Shown piece by piece: positions 59,960-64,000 of a stretch of 64,000 nucleotides of DNA. The translations under genes were made by a program, and so were the position numbers. Numbering within the stretch: the stretch's first letter is position 1; each line of letters starts with the position of its first letter. Source of the stretch: Sciurus carolinensis (Eukaryota; Chordata; Mammalia; Rodentia; Sciuridae); NCBI RefSeq assembly GCF_902686445.1, contig NW_025920103.1, positions 5,068,783-5,132,782 on the forward strand, read 5' to 3'. Below the pieces are notes generated by a model. The model made no database searches and was not told the origin of the DNA. It was given only the letters and a program-made list of their open reading frames with translations.

Positions 59960-60137
59960 TTTGTGGTACTGGGGATTGAACCACTATCACTCTACTTCTA
60001 GCTACATACTCAGCTTTTTTTTTTTTTTTTTTTTTTGAGACAGGGTCTAGCTAAGTTGCCCAGGTTGGCCTGGAAATTGTAATCCTTCTACCTAGGCCTC
60101 CTGAACTGCTAGGATTATGGGCAAACACCAACTAGCT
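59960..60137 (-). mobile_element. B1-ID SINE
   Basis: Reversed ID part (GTACTGGGGATTGAACC), T run, then a B1 part with GAGACAGGGTCTAGCTAAG. Confidence 0.85.
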
Positions 60138-61450
60138 ACCCTTTAACACAAAAGTCACTCTCTACAATAGCCCTTGGCTATTCCCCCACCCCACTGGAAA
60201 TTCATCTCCTATTACTCACCTTTCAGTATTTTAGTTACTCTAATAACCTTGGTCTCCTCATTTCTTGAATTAGGAAGGAAAATTCCTGTCAAGAGAACCT
60301 GTGAACTTTTTCCTGATCTTCTGAAAATTTTGGACAAATACCACCTCTCAATTAAAGGCTATCTTGATTTCCCTGTTATAAATGGCAACCTACATCCCCC
60401 AATTCCAACCTGCTTTACTTTCATTTTTCCATAGTATTTATTACCTTCAAGCATATTACATAATTTCTTTTTTACATGTTATGTTTTGTCTGCTCTGCAG
60501 TCCCATAACACACAGCTGCACCAGAATGTGGCTAGATAAGGGTAGAGACTTTTGTTTTCAAACATACTTCCAAATACTCTGAGTACTATCTGGGATATAG
60601 CAGGTACCCAGATATTTACTGAATTCATGAATATGTGTCCTATGAAATGATTCAATGTAAGTCACCAATGTAGTTTCAGATGACTGCAATAAATAGTGAC
60701 TACAGTTATGAAAATGCCAAAACACAAATCATAATGTTTATTATCCCCCCTAAAAGCCCTAATATACAATCTTTCTACTACCATATTAAAAGGTTTCACC
60801 TCTTTCCCATGGATTGATTACCCAATATATCAATATGTTGCCCTTTTGTGTTAAATTCAAAAGCACTTTAAAAATAATATTAGTGGGATATAGTCAACAT
60901 TCAAACAGTTATAACAAGTCAGTCATAAGGACTGCTAAAAGTTCTTAACTACTAGGCACCTGTGCTAAGTATGTCACTGGACTTTAAAAAAATAGAGATT
61001 TCTAAAGGAAAATCTGAAATATGTTTACCTCCTGTTTTGAAAATCAGAAAAATAAGAGTACTTTAATTTTGTGAAGATTTTTACTATTCATCATCTCACC
61101 TTATTCTCATACCACTCTTAAGATCCACATAACACATTTGGGTTATCAAGTTCAGTGTGTAACTTAAAGGAGGTGGGGAATCAAGAGATGCCAGTGAAAG
61201 GCAAGGACTGAGTTGAATCATACATACTGAAACTTACTTGGGGTTGTGTAAGTTTCTGTTAATAGGAGAAAGCATGTGTAATAAGACTGGAACAGATAGT
61301 CAATGTTAGAGGCAGTCATGTACAACCTAAGAGGAAATGAACTCTTTCAATGGCTCTACAATAGGAAAGTAAGGACTACTCTGAATTTTATTTTGTTCCC
61401 TCTCTGAAGTTCTCTGGAAGTATAGTATTAAATGTATTAAAAAATAACAA

Positions 61451-61533
61451 GACTTGAGGTATGGCTCAATGGTAAAGTGCATGCTTGGAGTGTACAAAGT
61501 CCAGGGTTCAATCCCTAGTGCCAAAAACAAAAA
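61451..61533 (+). mobile_element. ID SINE
   Basis: GACTTGAGGTATGGCTCAAT ... CCAGGGTTCAATCCCTAG and an A-rich tail. Confidence 0.85.
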
Positions 61534-62835
61534 CCAATTTTGAGTTATTTAGGAGTAATTAACAATGGTATTTCATCATTTTACAATTTAAAAAGGGTAT
61601 AAAGTCAGTAATTGCTTGATATTCATAAAAAATACAGAATATCTTTAATAATAGGAATTAAATTCCCTTCATATATTACCAGAAACTAGGCTAACGAGAA
61701 CTCATTAAGAATAACCACATCCACTTAAGACTGTTGTATTAGTAATTGTTTGATTTTCTCCCCCCATAAGCAACAGAGGTATTTCTTAGAGAGTATGAAT
61801 CATGAAACAGGGAAAGGAGTAAGTCAGGTATTATGTACAGAAAAGTATAAGTTCCAATAACTTTACAATGTTACTGCTGGTACATGCAATCTCCTTTAAT
61901 ATTAAAAATACATCTATAAGTCCAACCAAAAACTTATTTTGTAAAATAATTACTTCAAGGTAGGAAATACAAGGTGAATGGAGGAATAATCCCAATCAGT
62001 ACGCTAAACTGCTTAAAACATTCAGTGACTAATTTTAAGCATCAAATTTTTATTTTAATTAATTTATTCTAAAAATAGAGTAAAAAATGTCTAATATTAA
62101 TTTAAAAATTTTATATATGTAGTACAAGAACATAAAACCAAAATGAGTATTTCTCAATTTAAACACCAAGTAGTTTTACAATGAGATGGGTATCTTTTTT
62201 TTAAACAGAATAACTTAACAACAGTTGAAAACCATCTGTCAAAATGTTTCTCCTTCCCTGAAAGTGCTGTTTTAAAATCTGCAAGGTGGCAAAACAAAAT
62301 TAGAACACTTCTTACAACATGAACAAAGGCCTAGATAATTTCTACCTCTTCAACCGTAACATGAACCTGTTCAATTCAATTATTCCAGGCTTAGGTTTCA
62401 TGTACACGTATTTCCTGATTCTTTGTTTTTTAATTCTTAAGTGAAAATCATGACTAGAAATATCCTTAAGTATTATAGGAATGACTCTAAGGCTAAGCAG
62501 TAAAAAGCTACCACCAGTATAATCTAACAAGGCGAAGGGCCTATGATCCACTGAAAAAAGGTAGAAACATGAACCACCACCTCCTTATACTTATCCTTAG
62601 CAAAACCATAACAAGTTTAATGATGCCTCTAAGGTTAAGAAGAGTGTTAATTCTGAAATATCACAGAATATAATACAAGGTTTCAAACAGATGAACTCTT
62701 ACAATGGAGTATAATATAGCTGCTACTGTAAACTTTTATCTTCCGAAGCCGAATTGACATTTTCAATGACTTTCTTTGGTGAGTAAACATCTTAATAAAT
62801 ACACTTACTCACTTTCCCCCTACACATCTTTTTTT

Positions 62836-62922
62836 TTCTTCCTGTACTGCTAGGTATTGAACCCAGGGTCTCACATATATAGGCAAGCACTCCAGCACTG
62901 AAGGTTACATCCAGTCCCCAAC
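62836..62922 (-). mobile_element. ID SINE
   Basis: CTGCTAGGTATTGAACCCAG ... TTACATCCAGTCCCC, reversed unit. Confidence 0.8.
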
Positions 62923-63521
62923 ATGTATCTTGATTACAGTTAGTATTTTTACAATATGGTTTTAAAAAAAGGGAAATGGTTGACACTTTAAGCAACCCAT
63001 TAGAATATCTCATCTATTTCTTATAAGGAAATTAATTTTTGATGGAACATTTTTTTAACCTGGAACTTTCATGAAACTTACCAACAAATAATTCAAGACA
63101 GAAATATATTGACTTCATACTGCAGTGAATCTTAAGTTTTTTGGGAGTAAAAGATAAATTTGGGAATCTAAGGAAAATTATGGATCTTCTTCCCAGAATT
63201 CAGTAACACAAAATTTAAAAATCAAATTTCAAAGCTCTTAAAATTCTCTCAAATGGATTTACCTTATTTGAAGACCTAACTGTAAAGCTACAGTAATCAA
63301 GATAATGTGGTATCAGTCTAAGAACAGAGAAAGATCAGTAAAACTATGTAGAATCCAAAGTAAACAAACATAAGCAATTGATTTCAATAAAGGCACAATT
63401 TGTTATTTATAAACAAATAAAGATAATAGCATAGAAAAAGGTGAGTCTTTTTAAAAAATGTTAAACACCTGAACATCTTTATATGAAAGAATGAATGAAC
63501 CTAAACACTACCTTATAATTT

Positions 63522-63790
63522 GCAGCTACCCCTGGATATCTACAGGGCATTGGTTCCAGAACCCCCAGGGATACCAAAAGTGTAGGATGCTCAAGTCACT
63601 TACATATAATGTTGTGGTAAATATGCACATAACCTTTGCACATCCTCCTACTCCTATAAACTTTAAATCATCTGTAGATTACTTATAATACTTAACATAA
63701 TGTAAATGTTACAGAAATAGCTGTTACACTATATTGTTTAGGGAACAATGACAAGAAAAAAGTCTGTACTAATTCAATATAGACCCAACT
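63522..63790 (+). mobile_element. MER2-like (Tigger-derived) DNA transposon fragment
   Basis: Contains ATTGGTTCCAGAACCCCCAG, GGATGCTCAAGTCACTTA, AAATCATCTGTAGATTACTT and TTGTTTAGGGAACAATGACA in the order of the MER2 consensus as I recall it. Confidence 0.7.
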
Positions 63791-63802
63791 TATTTTTAAA
63801 TT

Positions 63803-63917
63803 TTTTTTAGTTATAGGTGGACACAATACCTTTACTTTTATGTAGCACTGAAGATTGAACCCGGGGTCTCACACATGCTAGGCGAGCTCACTACCACGGA
63901 GTCACAACCTCAGCCCT
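63803..63917 (-). mobile_element. ID SINE with 3' extension
   Basis: Carries the same extra tail (TAGGTGGACACAATACCTTT on the plus strand) as the element at 6926. Confidence 0.8.
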
Positions 63918-63940
63918 ACTTAATTTATTTAAAAAAATTC

Positions 63941-64000
63941 CCCCAGCCCCCAGTGCTGGGCATTGAACCCAGGGCCTCACACATGCTAGGCAAGTGCTCT
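63941..64000 (-). mobile_element. ID SINE, cut by the window end
   Basis: CAGTGCTGGGCATTGAACCC and following sequence; the rest lies beyond base 64000. Confidence 0.8.

Larger units (their letters stand above)
58651..63521. other. Right flank, only SINEs seen
   Basis: Intergenic sequence with five SINEs. Whether it still belongs to the palindrome arm cannot be told, as the partner would lie left of the window. Confidence 0.5.

Overview
This is 64 kb of mammalian, most probably squirrel-family (sciurid rodent), non-coding DNA. The assignment rests on repeat content: many B1 and tRNA-derived ID SINEs, including B1-ID fusions of the type known from squirrels, and L1 3' ends of one recurrent type. 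No functional host protein-coding gene was found. The only long intact reading frames belong to one endogenous retrovirus (ERV).

The window is dominated by a large inverted duplication. Bases 1-15045 (left arm) reappear as the reverse complement between 31094 and 58195 (right arm), at roughly 97-98% identity judged by eye on a few stretches. Between the arms lie about 15.5 kb of single-copy sequence (15046-30593) and a 500-N assembly gap (30594-31093). Base 1 pairs with 58195 and 15045 pairs with the first base after the gap, so the arms probably extend beyond what is visible at both ends.

Three large structural differences separate the arms. (1) The right arm carries a 6.94-kb class II (betaretrovirus-like) ERV at 36417-43360. 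It is flanked by a 6-bp target duplication (ACCTAG), sits inside a SINE, and its empty site is preserved in the left arm at 9745-9750. (2) The right arm has a 6.4-kb block (51549-57922), containing a dead retrocopy of MTURN and several L1 tails, that the left arm lacks. (3) The left arm has a 1.3-kb block (2678-3993) that the right arm lacks. The last two junctions show 2-bp and 4-bp microhomology.

The ERV has two LTRs, a primer-binding site matching tRNA-Phe, a leader with tandem repeats, a gag remnant ending in a zinc knuckle, an open pro frame (dUTPase, aspartic protease, G-patch), an open 884-residue pol frame (RT, RNase H, integrase), a badly decayed env and a polypurine tract. gag, pro and pol lie in successive -1 frames. 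The gag/pro overlap carries a canonical A AAA AAC slippery site followed by a predicted H-type pseudoknot. The pro/pol overlap carries a candidate G GGT TTT site followed by a 12-bp inverted repeat. A solo LTR of the same family lies in reverse orientation in the spacer (19364-19821).

The rest is old interspersed repeats (HAL1/L1, MaLR-type LTRs, MER5- and MER2-like DNA transposons, SINEs) and unannotated intergenic DNA. The region right of 58195 looks like ordinary intergenic sequence, but it could be a continuation of the arm because its would-be partner lies outside the window.
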